DNA of 38,300 nt from a virus. Shown piece by piece: positions 1 to 7,244 of the stretch (position 1 is the first letter of the stretch; every line of letters starts with the position of its first letter). The position numbers and the translations under genes were made by a program. Where the stretch lies: the IMG/VR virus record IMGVR_UViG_3300027985_001043, positions 1 through 38,300 of that record. One strand, given 5' to 3'. Below the pieces are notes generated by a model. The model saw only the letters and a program-made list of their open reading frames with translations. It made no database searches and was not told where the DNA came from.

Positions 1-30
1 GCGCGAAATACCCGCAGGATCTACCGGTCT
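1..30. repeat. Terminal overlap of a circular assembly (copy 1)
   Basis: These 30 bases are identical to 38271-38300. A direct repeat of exactly this kind at contig ends is what an assembler leaves on a circular or circularly permuted molecule. An open reading frame runs through the join without interruption, which supports circularity. It is too short to be a typical physical terminal redundancy, although that is not excluded. Confidence 0.9.
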
Positions 31-268
31 GGAAGGACCCACGTTTTTTGTATACGCTAACCCCTACCGTCTTAGGCTTTATAAGGAGGTACGCCTCCAC
101 GCTTGCCAGCATGATAGCGCCCCATAGTGCTGCACAGATAAGAAGAACTCCGGCCATGTATCGGTAGTGCGCCCCCTTCACGAAGATAAGCCACGCGGCT
201 ACCACTACCGCCAGGACCTCCACCCCCAGGCATAGGCCCAGCCCAGCTTTTAAAACCATTTGTTCCAT
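1..268 (-). CDS. Small membrane protein, N-terminal part (continues across the join)
   Basis: Starts at ATG 268 behind a GGGGGC site and reads leftward off the window start. If the 30-base ends are overlapped it continues from 38270 to a TAA at 38230-38232, giving 102 residues. The N-terminal half holds two hydrophobic stretches (about residues 6-27 and 35-55), so a two-span inner-membrane protein is likely; the rest is short and basic and ends in KVLKTC. It begins 9 bases after the stop of the upstream membrane-protein gene and is followed by the 38210 gene, so it lies in one leftward operon. No family recognised; a lysis accessory or superinfection function is conceivable but unsupported. 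Confidence 0.7.
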   Translation of the reverse strand, partial: MEQMVLKAGLGLCLGVEVLAVVVAAWLIFVKGAHYRYMAGVLLICAALWGAIMLASVEAYLLIKPKTVGVSVYKKRGSFQTGRSCGYFA

Positions 269-276
269 ATTGCCCC

Positions 277-471
277 CTACTCTATCCTATATCTCTCTTT
301 AAGCTCATAGACCACGCCGTCCTTCTCTATGCAGGCGCCGTCCTTCCAGACCTTGCCCATGGGCCGCCCATACAATCGGGCAAGAGTGACCACGCAGAGC
401 ACAAAGCCCATGAAAAAGGCCAAGGCCACCGTGAAGCACGCCCCAGCAAATACCGCGATTGATTGCCCCAT
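277..471 (-). CDS. Small membrane protein (64 aa)
   Basis: The N-terminal half is strongly hydrophobic (about residues 5-32, enough for one long or two short spans) and the C-terminal half is charged and ends in KERYRIE, so it is probably anchored in the inner membrane with a short cytoplasmic tail. An AAAGGG lies directly against the ATG, which is tight spacing; a later ATG at residue 21 is possible but would cut the hydrophobic segment. It sits 16 bases after the gpZ-like gene and just before a second small membrane protein. Function unknown. The holin-like gene nearby makes a lysis role possible, but nothing in the sequence shows one. Confidence 0.65.
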   Translation of the reverse strand: MGQSIAVFAGACFTVALAFFMGFVLCVVTLARLYGRPMGKVWKDGACIEKDGVVYELKERYRIE

Positions 472-487
472 CCCTTTCGATGCTCCT

Positions 488-1276
488 TTAAGATTTCATG
501 TACTGTCTAAATATCCGATTGAATGTTACCGCAAAGAACTTACGCTGCACCTCCCGGGCTATCTTGTAGAAGTCCAGGCGGGGCTGGACTGACCCCCCTT
601 GCTTTCCCTTGATAAGGATAGGCTTAAGGCCCCTGGCCCGTATCGCTGCAGTCCGCTTACCACGTTGGTACGCCTTGGACTTGTCCGATATTGCCCGCCT
701 CACTTTCGGGTGGACGGCCTGCCCAGTGCTTACCCTCTGGTAGACGCCTGGGTATAGCTTGCCATGCTTCCGTGGGAGGATGATATAATCCCGCTGTTTT
801 CTGTTCTTGGTCCTGGACCTTGTGGAGGCATTGGCCGTATATCCGGCCGCACGCTCCGCCCTGCCCAGGACGGAAAGGAATTGTCTAATCTGGCCTATGC
901 TGATATTCCCGGCCGCCGTCATGCGGGCGCCCTGCCCGGGGATAAGCTCCCCCAGACCTATTGCCAGCTCGAAACCCTTAAGGCGGCGCGGTCCCCCCTC
1001 TACCTGGGGGACCAGATAATGGGCGCCCATGCGGTCCGGGCTCTTGAACCAGACCACCGCCTTAAGCTTTTCATAGGTGGCGGGGTCAAGCTGCAGGCTG
1101 TTTAAGGTATAGGCCACCGGGTTAGAAAACACGGAACGCATTGCGGCTTGTTCCGCCTTCTTTACTTCCTTACCGGTAAGGGTCAGGGCCACCGCACAAG
1201 CCCGTTTTGCCTTCTCTGGGTACTGCGCCAGGAGGCGCTCCACTTTTCCCAGACCTTCAATCTTTAGCTCGATCAT
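488..1276 (-). CDS. Minor tail protein Z-like (tail completion) protein
   Basis: 262 residues from ATG 1276, which has a GAGAGGTGG site 5 bases upstream; an in-frame GTG at 1282 is less well placed. The protein is very basic. It starts with a short helical segment (ALTLTGKEVKKAEQAA) and has a central stretch with ASTRSRTKNRKQRDY, then YIILPRKHGKLYPGVYQR, and an amphipathic C-terminus. This layout (N-terminal helix, basic core, K/R-rich beta segment, helical end) resembles lambda gpZ-type minor tail proteins, which act on the head-proximal end of the tail. The assignment rests on remembered pattern, not alignment. It is far from the other tail genes, next to a holin-like gene and upstream of the terminase across the join, which is unusual for gpZ. 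Confidence 0.5.
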   Translation of the reverse strand: MIELKIEGLGKVERLLAQYPEKAKRACAVALTLTGKEVKKAEQAAMRSVFSNPVAYTLNSLQLDPATYEKLKAVVWFKSPDRMGAHYLVPQVEGGPRRLKGFELAIGLGELIPGQGARMTAAGNISIGQIRQFLSVLGRAERAAGYTANASTRSRTKNRKQRDYIILPRKHGKLYPGVYQRVSTGQAVHPKVRRAISDKSKAYQRGKRTAAIRARGLKPILIKGKQGGSVQPRLDFYKIAREVQRKFFAVTFNRIFRQYMKS

Positions 1277-1303
1277 AGCCACCTCTCTACGCTGCCCGGC
1301 GCC

Positions 1304-1798
1304 TTACTGCTTCTTAGGCCACCGGAGGGAAAGGGCGCCCTTGTCGAACATGGAGCGCCCCAGGAAGTAATAGCCGAAAACCGCGTAGGCAAGATCCCGC
1401 AGGACCTCCAGGCGCTCCGGCGTTATGCTGGGGACAAAAAACGCTATGCAGAGGGTAAGGGCCAGGAGCAGGACGCATGCCGGGCGGACATTCTTAGACA
1501 ACCACGAGTCCCCCAGGGCCACGCCCTCTACCTCCTGCAGCTGGGCAACATAGCCCACCCCGTCCGCTGCAGGGGCGCCGGTGGAGTACATACCCTCCAG
1601 GAGCTCCTTAAACTTAGCGGACATTTCCGAGTCTTTGGCCAGGGCTTTAAGCCCCTCCTCCGCTGCATACTGGCCGGTAGCGGCAAACAAAAGGGACGCC
1701 ACCAGGCTGGCTACCTCTACCTCCCGGTCCGTCCCTATGACGGAGGCAAGCCGGGGCTCATGAAGGGCCGCGAGGGTAAGAAAATCTTTAGCGTTCAT
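1304..1798 (-). CDS. Holin-like membrane protein (3-TM type)
   Basis: 164 residues from ATG 1798, with AGGTG 5 bases before the start. The first ~100 residues are soluble and helical. After a SKNVRP motif come a long hydrophobic span (VRPACVLLLALTLCIAFF), a short loop with SITPERLE, and a second span (AYAVFGYYFLGRSMFDKG). Ending in a G-Y-F-x-GRS motif is typical of the phage/gene-transfer-agent three-TM holin group, in which the protein opens the inner membrane for the lysozyme. The only recognisable lysozyme gene (13522) is 12 kb away on the other strand, so the pair would not be co-transcribed. An alternative is a structural or superinfection membrane protein. Confidence 0.55.
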   Translation of the reverse strand: MNAKDFLTLAALHEPRLASVIGTDREVEVASLVASLLFAATGQYAAEEGLKALAKDSEMSAKFKELLEGMYSTGAPAADGVGYVAQLQEVEGVALGDSWLSKNVRPACVLLLALTLCIAFFVPSITPERLEVLRDLAYAVFGYYFLGRSMFDKGALSLRWPKKQ

Positions 1799-1830
1799 AA
1801 ATCACCTATGTAAAGTCTATCTTTATTTGT

Positions 1831-2403
1831 TCAATGCTCAAACTGAAAAACACCTACAGGGGGCTGGGCAATACAGGGGTTTTTCTTAAGCCCGGCGGCC
1901 TGCTCCTGCTCCGCATAGGCCCGGGCCCGCTCCAGGTCATTGTCCACCGGCGTCTTTGGCATAGGGTCCACCCCGGCGTCTACCAGGAAGTCCTCCGGAG
2001 TCTCGGGGCCTGGCCTTTCGCTTGCGTGGGCCACCAGTTCGGCCGCCATGGACTCCACCGCCTTAACGGCCTCCCCTTTCAAGATCCTCTCCAGGAGCAG
2101 GGCCTCCAGGAGGATAAGGTAGTTAATGAGGTCCCCCAGGTGTTCGTCAATATATCGAACAGTGGGGGCCTTACCCTGGGCGGTTTCTGCTACCATGAGG
2201 GTAACGCAAACAAGGTGTTTTCTCGCCATACCCCATAAAGCTTGTTCCGGGGTTTCGCCGGGGACGTCGGAAAGCCTTGCAGACTCCTTAAAGTTAAAAA
2301 GGCGGTCACCACCGGAGGAGTATCCCCCCTCCTTTACACCCAAGACGTCTTGGGTTTTGGTTATCCTGGTGGCCAGTAGGTTACCAAATTCTCTAAGTTC
2401 CAT
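1831..2403 (-). CDS. Putative nucleotide-metabolism protein (DUF1599/Nmad1-like)
   Basis: 190 residues; its ATG overlaps the HNH stop as TAATG. The N-terminal ~110 residues follow the pattern of DUF1599 (nucleotide modification associated domain 1) proteins: a TQDVLGVKEGGY segment, a FNFKESARL segment, an alanine/tryptophan helix, then YIDEHLGDLINYLILLEALL, whose D-L-x-N-Y motif is typical of that all-alpha, MazG-like fold. Such proteins occur in phage nucleotide pools and base-modification clusters. The C-terminal ~80 residues are acidic and low in hydrophobics, possibly disordered. No methylase or glycosyltransferase accompanies it here, so any link to DNA modification is inference. The family call is from memory of the motif. 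Confidence 0.5.
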   Translation of the reverse strand: MELREFGNLLATRITKTQDVLGVKEGGYSSGGDRLFNFKESARLSDVPGETPEQALWGMARKHLVCVTLMVAETAQGKAPTVRYIDEHLGDLINYLILLEALLLERILKGEAVKAVESMAAELVAHASERPGPETPEDFLVDAGVDPMPKTPVDNDLERARAYAEQEQAAGLKKNPCIAQPPVGVFQFEH

Positions 2404-2720
2404 TACCCTATCAACTCCTTTATTTTTTCGAGCTCATGCTCCCTTCTATGGCAATCCTTGCAAAGCACCTCATACATTGACGGGTCTTGCAAGATCCTCT
2501 CAAAAATCAAATCTATGACGCCGTCCCAGTCGATCCCCTCTACATGATGGACGTTTAAAATCACCTCCTGCCCTTTCTTCCTGGTCCCTTTAACTCCACA
2601 GGCCTTGCATGCGTTACCGGCCAGCTTTAAGGCGGCTGCCCTCTCCCTACTTCTTAGCCACAGCTGGCGCAAGGCTGCCCTTACTCTTGTCCTCGGTGTT
2701 ACGTCCGGCTTTTTAGCCAA
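2403..2720 (-). CDS. HNH endonuclease-like protein
   Basis: 105 residues starting at TTG 2720 (the codon before GCT AAA AAG); an AGGAGG lies about ten bases upstream and no ATG is better placed. The HNH core is clear: zinc ligands C38-x2-C41, the catalytic-type V-H-H at 57-59, an aspartate-rich turn (GIDWDG), then C87-x2-C90-H91 and H95. The N-terminus is a basic helix. Freestanding phage HNH proteins are often homing endonucleases, or act with the terminase in cos-phage packaging; here it lies between the candidate origin and a DUF1599-like gene, not beside TerS. A nicking role at the neighbouring iteron region is an untested possibility. Confidence 0.8.
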   Translation of the reverse strand: MAKKPDVTPRTRVRAALRQLWLRSRERAAALKLAGNACKACGVKGTRKKGQEVILNVHHVEGIDWDGVIDLIFERILQDPSMYEVLCKDCHRREHELEKIKELIG

Positions 2721-2781
2721 TGGTTTAAGCCTCCTGCTCTTATGGGTTATCAGTCCAGCAAAACGAATCCCCAGGGGCGTG

Positions 2782-2803
2782 GGAAAAGTGGGGGAACTTT
2801 TCC
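2782..2803. repeat. Inverted repeat / hairpin at the origin edge
   Basis: GGAAAAGT (2782-2789) and ACTTTTCC (2796-2803) are perfect arms around a 6-base GGGGGA loop that contains part of one iteron core. A second short palindrome, CCCCC-GTA-GGGGG (about 2807-2819), follows. No T-tract on either side makes a simple terminator unlikely; a DNA hairpin or a protein-binding site at the origin fits better. Confidence 0.5.
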
Positions 2804-2824
2804 ACTCCCCCGTAGGGGGTGGTC

Positions 2825-3050
2825 AGTTCGCCCAAATTGTTCCCCCAGATTTCTTAATGGTTCCGGTGGCTTATAAATCTGGAGGAACAGGCCATTTTTA
2901 GGCCACTTTTAGCCCTAAATGTATACTTTGCCAATATCATTAAGAAAATCTGGAGGAACTGATTTTCAGGGCTAGTTCCCCCAGATGTATACTTAAATCT
3001 TAATAGTGCGAAACCATTAAGAAAATCTGGGGGAACTGTTTGGGCGAACT
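2825..3050. repeat. Long inverted repeat enclosing the iterons
   Basis: The left arm at 2825-2860 begins AGTTCGCCCAAA and ends TTCTTAATGG. The right arm at 3014-3050 is its reverse complement, with one single-base length difference in the A/T run and two differing bases beside the 12-base outer block. The arms are about 36 and 37 bases and enclose roughly 150 bases holding three further iteron cores. Such symmetry suggests a complex assembled from both sides, as in bidirectional origins, or a recombination site. Confidence 0.75.
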
Positions 3051-3057
3051 CCTACAA

Positions 3058-3088
3058 GTTCCTCCAGTTCCTCCAGTTCCTCCAGTTC
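3058..3088. repeat. Tandem 9-base repeats after the primase gene
   Basis: Three perfect copies of GTTCCTCCA (3058, 3067, 3076) followed by GTTC, ending two bases before the primase stop codon. Each unit is the complement of the iteron core TGGAGGAAC, so these extend the iteron array. Direct spacing of 9 bases is less than one helical turn, unlike the scattered copies further left. Confidence 0.8.
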
Positions 3089-3089
3089 T

Positions 3090-5066
3090 TTACTGCCCGT
3101 TCATTCCGCCTTTGTAGACGATAAACTGGGCCCTCTTGCCCCTTATATCGCCGTAGGTTATCCCGTAAATTCTTCCGTCCTCGGTTACAAAGTCGTCCTT
3201 AAAAGTCGCTTGTATCTTCTTAGCCAGCCCCCTGGGTGTAAGACCAAGAGCTCCAGAAAGCCCTTTCGCCAGCTCGTTTACGGATTCGCGCCGGTCCTCG
3301 GAAAAGTCCACCTGGGTTATCACCATATCCCTTAGACTTCCGTTGGGGTCTGCAATCCGCTCAAGATCAACCGGCGAAAGAACGCCCACCCCGTCCCCAT
3401 TCGGTAAGTCTACGCTTAGTTTTTCAAACCACCGGGTCCGGTCGTTGGGCCCGGCGAGATTTGCCTTAGAGGAGTCAAGCCTTACGTACCAGTGGTGACT
3501 CATAGGTAGGTTGAACTTTTCGGCGTCCTTCTCTGTCATTACGTTAAGGTTTCGACCTATCCTGGCCGCAGACATAAGAGCGGAGGCGCCCCGGCCCATA
3601 TCCATATCCGTTACCGCGCCGTCCTTTCCTTTCTTCCTGGTATGGTGCACCACATGAACCGCACACCCGGTTTCATCCGCTATCAGTGACAAGGTTTTTG
3701 CCACCATATTTATGGCGGCGTTATCGTTCTCGTTTACGTCGTGAAGGTCTACAAAGGGGTCTACTATCCAGAGCTTGATAGCGTTCTGGACGATAAAGTC
3801 CTTTACGGCGGCAATGGCGGAGGCGTCCCTGGTAACCGTGCGGCCCTGCTCACGGACAAGGATAAGGGGGGAGGTCCGGCCGGAGGTGTAAAAGAACTTT
3901 CCCTTTATCTCCTCCGGCGCTACCTGGTGGATCTGGCACGCTGCCGATATCCGGCGGGCTATTTCGTCCAGGGGGTCCTCCCCGTTGTGAAGCCAAACAC
4001 GCCCAGGGACGTGGACGTGGTCCCCGGAGATCCTCCGGCCGGTAATGACGGCCAGGGCCTCGATTATGGAGAGATTAGACTTACCGGTCCCACCAGGGGC
4101 CACAGTAACGGTAAGAAAGCGGGAAATAAACCAGGTCCCCAGTAGCCACTCCCTCTTGGGGATTGCGGAGGGCATGAGGTCCCCGGCGTCATAAGCGAGA
4201 ATTCCCCGGGCGGGTATTCCCTGGAAAGCCGCCTCCGGGAGGTTTTCCCCCAGGCGGTTGGATGCGGACTTGTAGGCCTGCCGGACTTTCCACTCTACCT
4301 CTGGGATATCAAAGTCCCCTTGGGTTAAATAGACGTCGTCCCGGGCGGCCCAGTAGTCCACCATGATACGGAGGGCCATATCCAGGGAGAGGCCGAAGTC
4401 TCTAACCCTGCAGGCCACTTTATAGCAAACATTGTCACGCTCTCCCAGGTTGGCCCCTGGGGCGTCCTTCCTTGCGTACTCTATGGCGTCCAGAACATGC
4501 TCCGAACGGTTCACGGTTACGCCTTCTGCCGGGAGTTCCGCGTCCTCTGGGCGGTCCTTCTGGCGTCCATTCCCGGCGAGCTCCATAATCCATGACGGCG
4601 CCGGTGATATGGGGTTACTGGTTAGCGGCTGGTAGTCCTTGCCGTCCGGAATAATTGCATAGCCCCCCACGCTCCGCGTATCGACCCCGGGCCCTATTAC
4701 TCTGGCGGTCGTTTTTCCTGATCCCGCAAAGTAATAGTGAACGCCGCCGGAACGGGTCCGCACTTTGTACGTGGAGGGCAGGGGGCCCTTGTCGGCTTGC
4801 AGTAAAGCCAGCGTGGCCTCCCCGTCCTCCTGGCCCTTGCGGTCGCAGTCTACGATGAACAGCCCGGACTTTTCGCATTCCAGGCCCCACCTACACCCGG
4901 GAAAGCACGCGGCCCATGTAGCCAATTGGGCGGCGTCCGTAGTAGCGAGGGAGCGCCAGTCCTTAATCAGGGGGCGCTTATCCTCCTCCGGGTTGTCTGA
5001 ATGACGACAAGGGAAAACCGCATAGCCCGCGCCAGCAAACGCCCGGGCATAATCAAAGGATTCCAT
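3090..5066 (-). CDS. Primase-polymerase / RecA-like replicative helicase
   Basis: 658 residues from ATG 5066 (AAGGTGGGAA upstream). Residues ~8-160 are a bifunctional primase/polymerase (prim-pol, AEP-type) domain: metal-binding D73-x-D75 in IVDCD, S-G-G-V-H110 with YYF after it, and the GVDTR-x-x-GGYAI motif near 128-138. A linker leads to a RepA/AAA_25 RecA-fold ATPase: Walker A GGTGKS at 325-330, Walker B LWIVD ending in D436, then a VHHTRK motif. The C-terminal ~100 residues look like a small DNA-binding domain. One protein can therefore prime and unwind DNA at an origin. It follows the XRE regulator by 27 bases, and its stop abuts the iteron array, the natural target of such a protein. 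Confidence 0.92.
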   Translation of the reverse strand: MESFDYARAFAGAGYAVFPCRHSDNPEEDKRPLIKDWRSLATTDAAQLATWAACFPGCRWGLECEKSGLFIVDCDRKGQEDGEATLALLQADKGPLPSTYKVRTRSGGVHYYFAGSGKTTARVIGPGVDTRSVGGYAIIPDGKDYQPLTSNPISPAPSWIMELAGNGRQKDRPEDAELPAEGVTVNRSEHVLDAIEYARKDAPGANLGERDNVCYKVACRVRDFGLSLDMALRIMVDYWAARDDVYLTQGDFDIPEVEWKVRQAYKSASNRLGENLPEAAFQGIPARGILAYDAGDLMPSAIPKREWLLGTWFISRFLTVTVAPGGTGKSNLSIIEALAVITGRRISGDHVHVPGRVWLHNGEDPLDEIARRISAACQIHQVAPEEIKGKFFYTSGRTSPLILVREQGRTVTRDASAIAAVKDFIVQNAIKLWIVDPFVDLHDVNENDNAAINMVAKTLSLIADETGCAVHVVHHTRKKGKDGAVTDMDMGRGASALMSAARIGRNLNVMTEKDAEKFNLPMSHHWYVRLDSSKANLAGPNDRTRWFEKLSVDLPNGDGVGVLSPVDLERIADPNGSLRDMVITQVDFSEDRRESVNELAKGLSGALGLTPRGLAKKIQATFKDDFVTEDGRIYGITYGDIRGKRAQFIVYKGGMNGQ

Positions 5067-5093
5067 TTCCCACCTTGTTTATTGGTTCCAGGT

Positions 5094-5297
5094 TTAAAGG
5101 CCTATCCAGACCGCTGCAGGTATGACCCTTTCCTCTCCCCGTACGTCCTTGGAGCACCCCTCCAAGAGCTTGGCCCGGGTTTTGGAAATGCCTTTTCTAC
5201 CGGCTAGAATGTCGGATAACTGGGTGGCGCTTATGTCCGCCGCCTTTGCCAGCCTGCTCTTTTCGCCTGTTCGCCAGGTAATTTCTTTTAAGTTCAT
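5094..5297 (-). CDS. Cro/XRE-type helix-turn-helix regulator
   Basis: 67 residues, first gene of the leftward operon. Residues ~14-46 form a compact helix-turn-helix: SRLAKAADIS, then ATQLSDILAGRKG as the recognition helix and turn, followed by KTRAKLLEGC. The whole protein is little more than this DNA-binding unit, as in Cro-like repressors, and probably binds as a dimer. The 235-base intergenic region beside it carries several CACTT/AAGTG palindromes that would suit such a dimer. It likely controls its own leftward transcript and the rightward replication operon. With no integrase and no second, larger repressor visible, a classic lysogeny switch is not demonstrated. Confidence 0.8.
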   Translation of the reverse strand: MNLKEITWRTGEKSRLAKAADISATQLSDILAGRKGISKTRAKLLEGCSKDVRGEERVIPAAVWIGL

Positions 5298-5310
5298 AGG
5301 GCAGAGCTAT

Positions 5311-5397
5311 ACACTTGTGAGGTGAAGTCTACAAGCAAAAATACATACGGGGGCTATAAGAAAACTATTCACAAGAAAAGTGAACTAATACACTTTT
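5311..5397. promoter_or_regulatory. Operator cluster between divergent operons
   Basis: Related half-sites recur: ACACTTGTGA (5311-5320), TTCAC-N7-GTGAA (5368-5384), and AAAAGTG-N8-CACTTTT (5376-5397, 7-base arms). The last two overlap, so only one may be filled at a time. They lie between the XRE gene and the rightward promoter. A leftward -10-like TATAGC with TTGTAG 17 bases upstream is readable near 5307-5335 on the minus strand, placing the first site on that promoter. Binding by the XRE protein is inferred from position and symmetry. Confidence 0.6.
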
Positions 5398-5402
5398 TAA
5401 AC

Positions 5403-5430
5403 TTGCCAGGAGAAATAAACGCGGTATAGT
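5403..5430 (+). promoter_or_regulatory. Rightward sigma70-type promoter for the replication operon
   Basis: TTGCCA (5403-5408) and TATAGT (5425-5430) are separated by 16 bases, immediately right of the operator cluster. The leader of about 95 bases down to the first gene is G/C-rich, with C-runs at 5431-5436 facing a G-run at 5456-5460 and a CCC-TTCG-GG element between them, so the transcript probably folds near its 5' end. Whether this is a control element is not known. Confidence 0.6.
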
Positions 5431-5532
5431 CCCCCCACCCTTCGGGCTGTTTCGAGGGGGCCCGCCCGGGGGTTTTCGGGTAGGGACTGGGTAGGCACCA
5501 AGGAAAAATGAATACAAAACAGGGGGCTTTAT

Positions 5533-5907
5533 ATGAGATGGCATGATAGAAATTTAGACCGGCGTTTTACAGTCTTAGGCAACACCCTGGCCGGTGCTTT
5601 TGTTGTAAAGTATGAGGATGGAACAGTATGTATTTTGACCCGCCAGTATTTCGATTCCGTTACCGGCGCCCCAGCTGAAAAGCCCGCCATGGTAAGGGAG
5701 CTCCATTATCTTTTCCAATGGCTGGTAGAGGCCGGGTACGCTTTCGATGCCAAAAACGCCAGAATGTCTAAGGCCGTCGCCGTGGACTGCAGGCAGGGGA
5801 AAGTCTACTGGGACCACTGGCCCATGGGCGTGCTCGCCAGAATAGCCGGGCGCCCCCTCTGCGATTGTACCGTACCGGTCCCCTCTGACTGGGTAGAAAG
5901 CAAGTGA
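5533..5907 (+). CDS. Hypothetical protein, first gene of the rightward operon
   Basis: 124 residues from ATG 5533, with AGGGGG 6 bases before it. Soluble, mixed alpha/beta, with no membrane segment; visible features are an aromatic stretch ending WDHWPMG and two cysteines (C-D-C) near residue 112. The stop overlaps the GTG of the SNF2 gene (GTGA), so the two are translationally coupled. First position behind the regulated promoter suggests an early function. No family recognised. Confidence 0.75.
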   Translation: MRWHDRNLDRRFTVLGNTLAGAFVVKYEDGTVCILTRQYFDSVTGAPAEKPAMVRELHYLFQWLVEAGYAFDAKNARMSKAVAVDCRQGKVYWDHWPMGVLARIAGRPLCDCTVPVPSDWVESK

Positions 5908-7244
5908 TAATCCCCACACCCCAAGGACGTACCCTCCTCCCATACCAGGAGGAGGGGGTCCTCCACCTGATCCACAAGCGGGCCGCCCTGCTCGCAGACG
6001 AGCAAGGCCTAGGTAAAACAGTCCAGGTGGCCAGCGCTATAAACTGCGCCGCCCCTGGGGTAAAGGTCTTCATAGGCTGCCCAAACAGCTTGGTATTAAA
6101 CTGGGTCTATGAGCTTAAGGAGTGGCTCACCGCCCCGCGCACCATTGGCATTGTTACCCCGGCCAAGATCCCGGAAACGGATATCTTGATAGCCCATTAT
6201 GATATTTTCCACCGGATTTCTGGAAACCTATGTAGCCGGGAATTCAATATAGCCATTTTGGACGAAGCCCACCGGATAAAGAGCCCGGACGCAAAATGTA
6301 CGGTTTCAGCAAACTGTATAAAAGCGTGGACAAAGTGGCTACTCACCGGGACGCCTATACAGAATAGGCCCAGGGAGGCCTGGTCCCTGATAAACTGGGC
6401 CCTCTCCGGCCAGTTCATAGACTACATGACGTTTTCCCGCTACTACTGTAACGGCCACCTCCGGACCCAGGTTTGCAAGTTCAGGAACAAGAAGACCGGA
6501 AAACTGGACTCCAGGCCCAAGAAAATTTGGGACGACAAGGGCGCCTCTAATCTGGAGGCGCTCCACTCCATCCTCATAGACCGGGTGGGGATGCTCCGGA
6601 GGCGTAAGGAGGACGTTCTAAAGGACCTACCGGCTAAGCGCCACCAGGTTATCGAGATCCAGCCGCCCCGTGGGGTAATGGGCGGAGAGACTGCAGTAAT
6701 AAACGCCCTGGGCGGGTATGACGAAGCGGTAGCCCGCCTGCAGTCAGGGGCGCCGATAGGCTTTGAAGACTTTGCAAAAGTACGGGCGGAGCTCGCCCTG
6801 GCCAAGACCCCTTACGCGGTCGATATCCTGGAGGACATACTGGCCAGCGTTGATAAAGTCGTAGTGTTTTTTCACCACCGGGAGGTAGGGCTTACCCTTG
6901 CCGCCAGGCTAAAGTCATACGGCCCCGCTCTGGCCATGGGAGGTATGGACGTTGCGGGCGCGGCCTATCAGTTCCAAACAAATCCGGATTGCCGGGTTTT
7001 CATTGGCAACGACGTAGCCCGGGAGGGCTTAACCTTAACCGCCGCGCAAATCGGCGTATTTGTGGAGCTGGATCCAGTCCCGGGTAACATGGACCAAATG
7101 GAGGACCGCCTCCACCGTATAGGACAACTCGGTTCTGTACTTATCCAGGCCCTTGTTTTTTCTGGGTCCCTGGATGCCCACTTACTCCGCCTGGTGTGGA
7201 AAAAACAGCGTGTTATTGACCAGGCGGTAAACGGAAATTTTTGA
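5904..7244 (+). CDS. SNF2/DEAH-type helicase-translocase
   Basis: 446 residues from GTG 5904 overlapping the previous stop. All main superfamily-2 SNF2 motifs are visible: the Q-motif-like LLPYQEEGV, Walker A GLGKT (35-39), DEAH (120-123), LTGTPIQNR (147-155), and in the second RecA lobe a GNDVAREGLTLTAA motif followed by DRLHRIGQ (401-408). These proteins use ATP to move along duplex DNA and remodel protein-DNA complexes; in phages a compact version usually accompanies PolA-type replication modules. It lacks the accessory domains of chromatin remodellers. It is followed after 10 bases by the 7255 gene, in one operon with nuclease, ssDNA-binding protein and polymerase, so a role in replication or recombination is likely. 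Confidence 0.9.
   Translation: MIIPTPQGRTLLPYQEEGVLHLIHKRAALLADEQGLGKTVQVASAINCAAPGVKVFIGCPNSLVLNWVYELKEWLTAPRTIGIVTPAKIPETDILIAHYDIFHRISGNLCSREFNIAILDEAHRIKSPDAKCTVSANCIKAWTKWLLTGTPIQNRPREAWSLINWALSGQFIDYMTFSRYYCNGHLRTQVCKFRNKKTGKLDSRPKKIWDDKGASNLEALHSILIDRVGMLRRRKEDVLKDLPAKRHQVIEIQPPRGVMGGETAVINALGGYDEAVARLQSGAPIGFEDFAKVRAELALAKTPYAVDILEDILASVDKVVVFFHHREVGLTLAARLKSYGPALAMGGMDVAGAAYQFQTNPDCRVFIGNDVAREGLTLTAAQIGVFVELDPVPGNMDQMEDRLHRIGQLGSVLIQALVFSGSLDAHLLRLVWKKQRVIDQAVNGNF

Larger units (their letters stand above)
2721..3089. other. Candidate replication origin (iteron region)
   Basis: No credible gene lies in this 369-base gap. It holds nine copies of the 9-base core TGGRGGAAC: plus strand at 2789, 2880, 2951 and 3028; minus strand at 2839-2847, 2975-2983, 3058-3066, 3067-3075 and 3076-3084. 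Five of them sit in a longer unit ending AAATCTGGRGGAAC or its complement. The surrounding DNA is A/T-rich for this genome, with ATGTATACTT twice (2919 and 2985). Repeats of this density next to a prim-pol/RecA-like helicase gene are the usual look of an iteron origin. That the helicase or the XRE protein binds them is inference. Alternatives are an operator array or a packaging site. Confidence 0.65.

Noticed and set aside
2807-2819. CCCCC-GTA-GGGGG as an intrinsic terminator
   Set aside because: The stem is only five pairs and no T-run follows on either strand.
3058-3088. Short tandem repeats that might be a CRISPR array
   Set aside because: Units are 9 bases with no spacers between them and match the iteron core of the neighbouring region.
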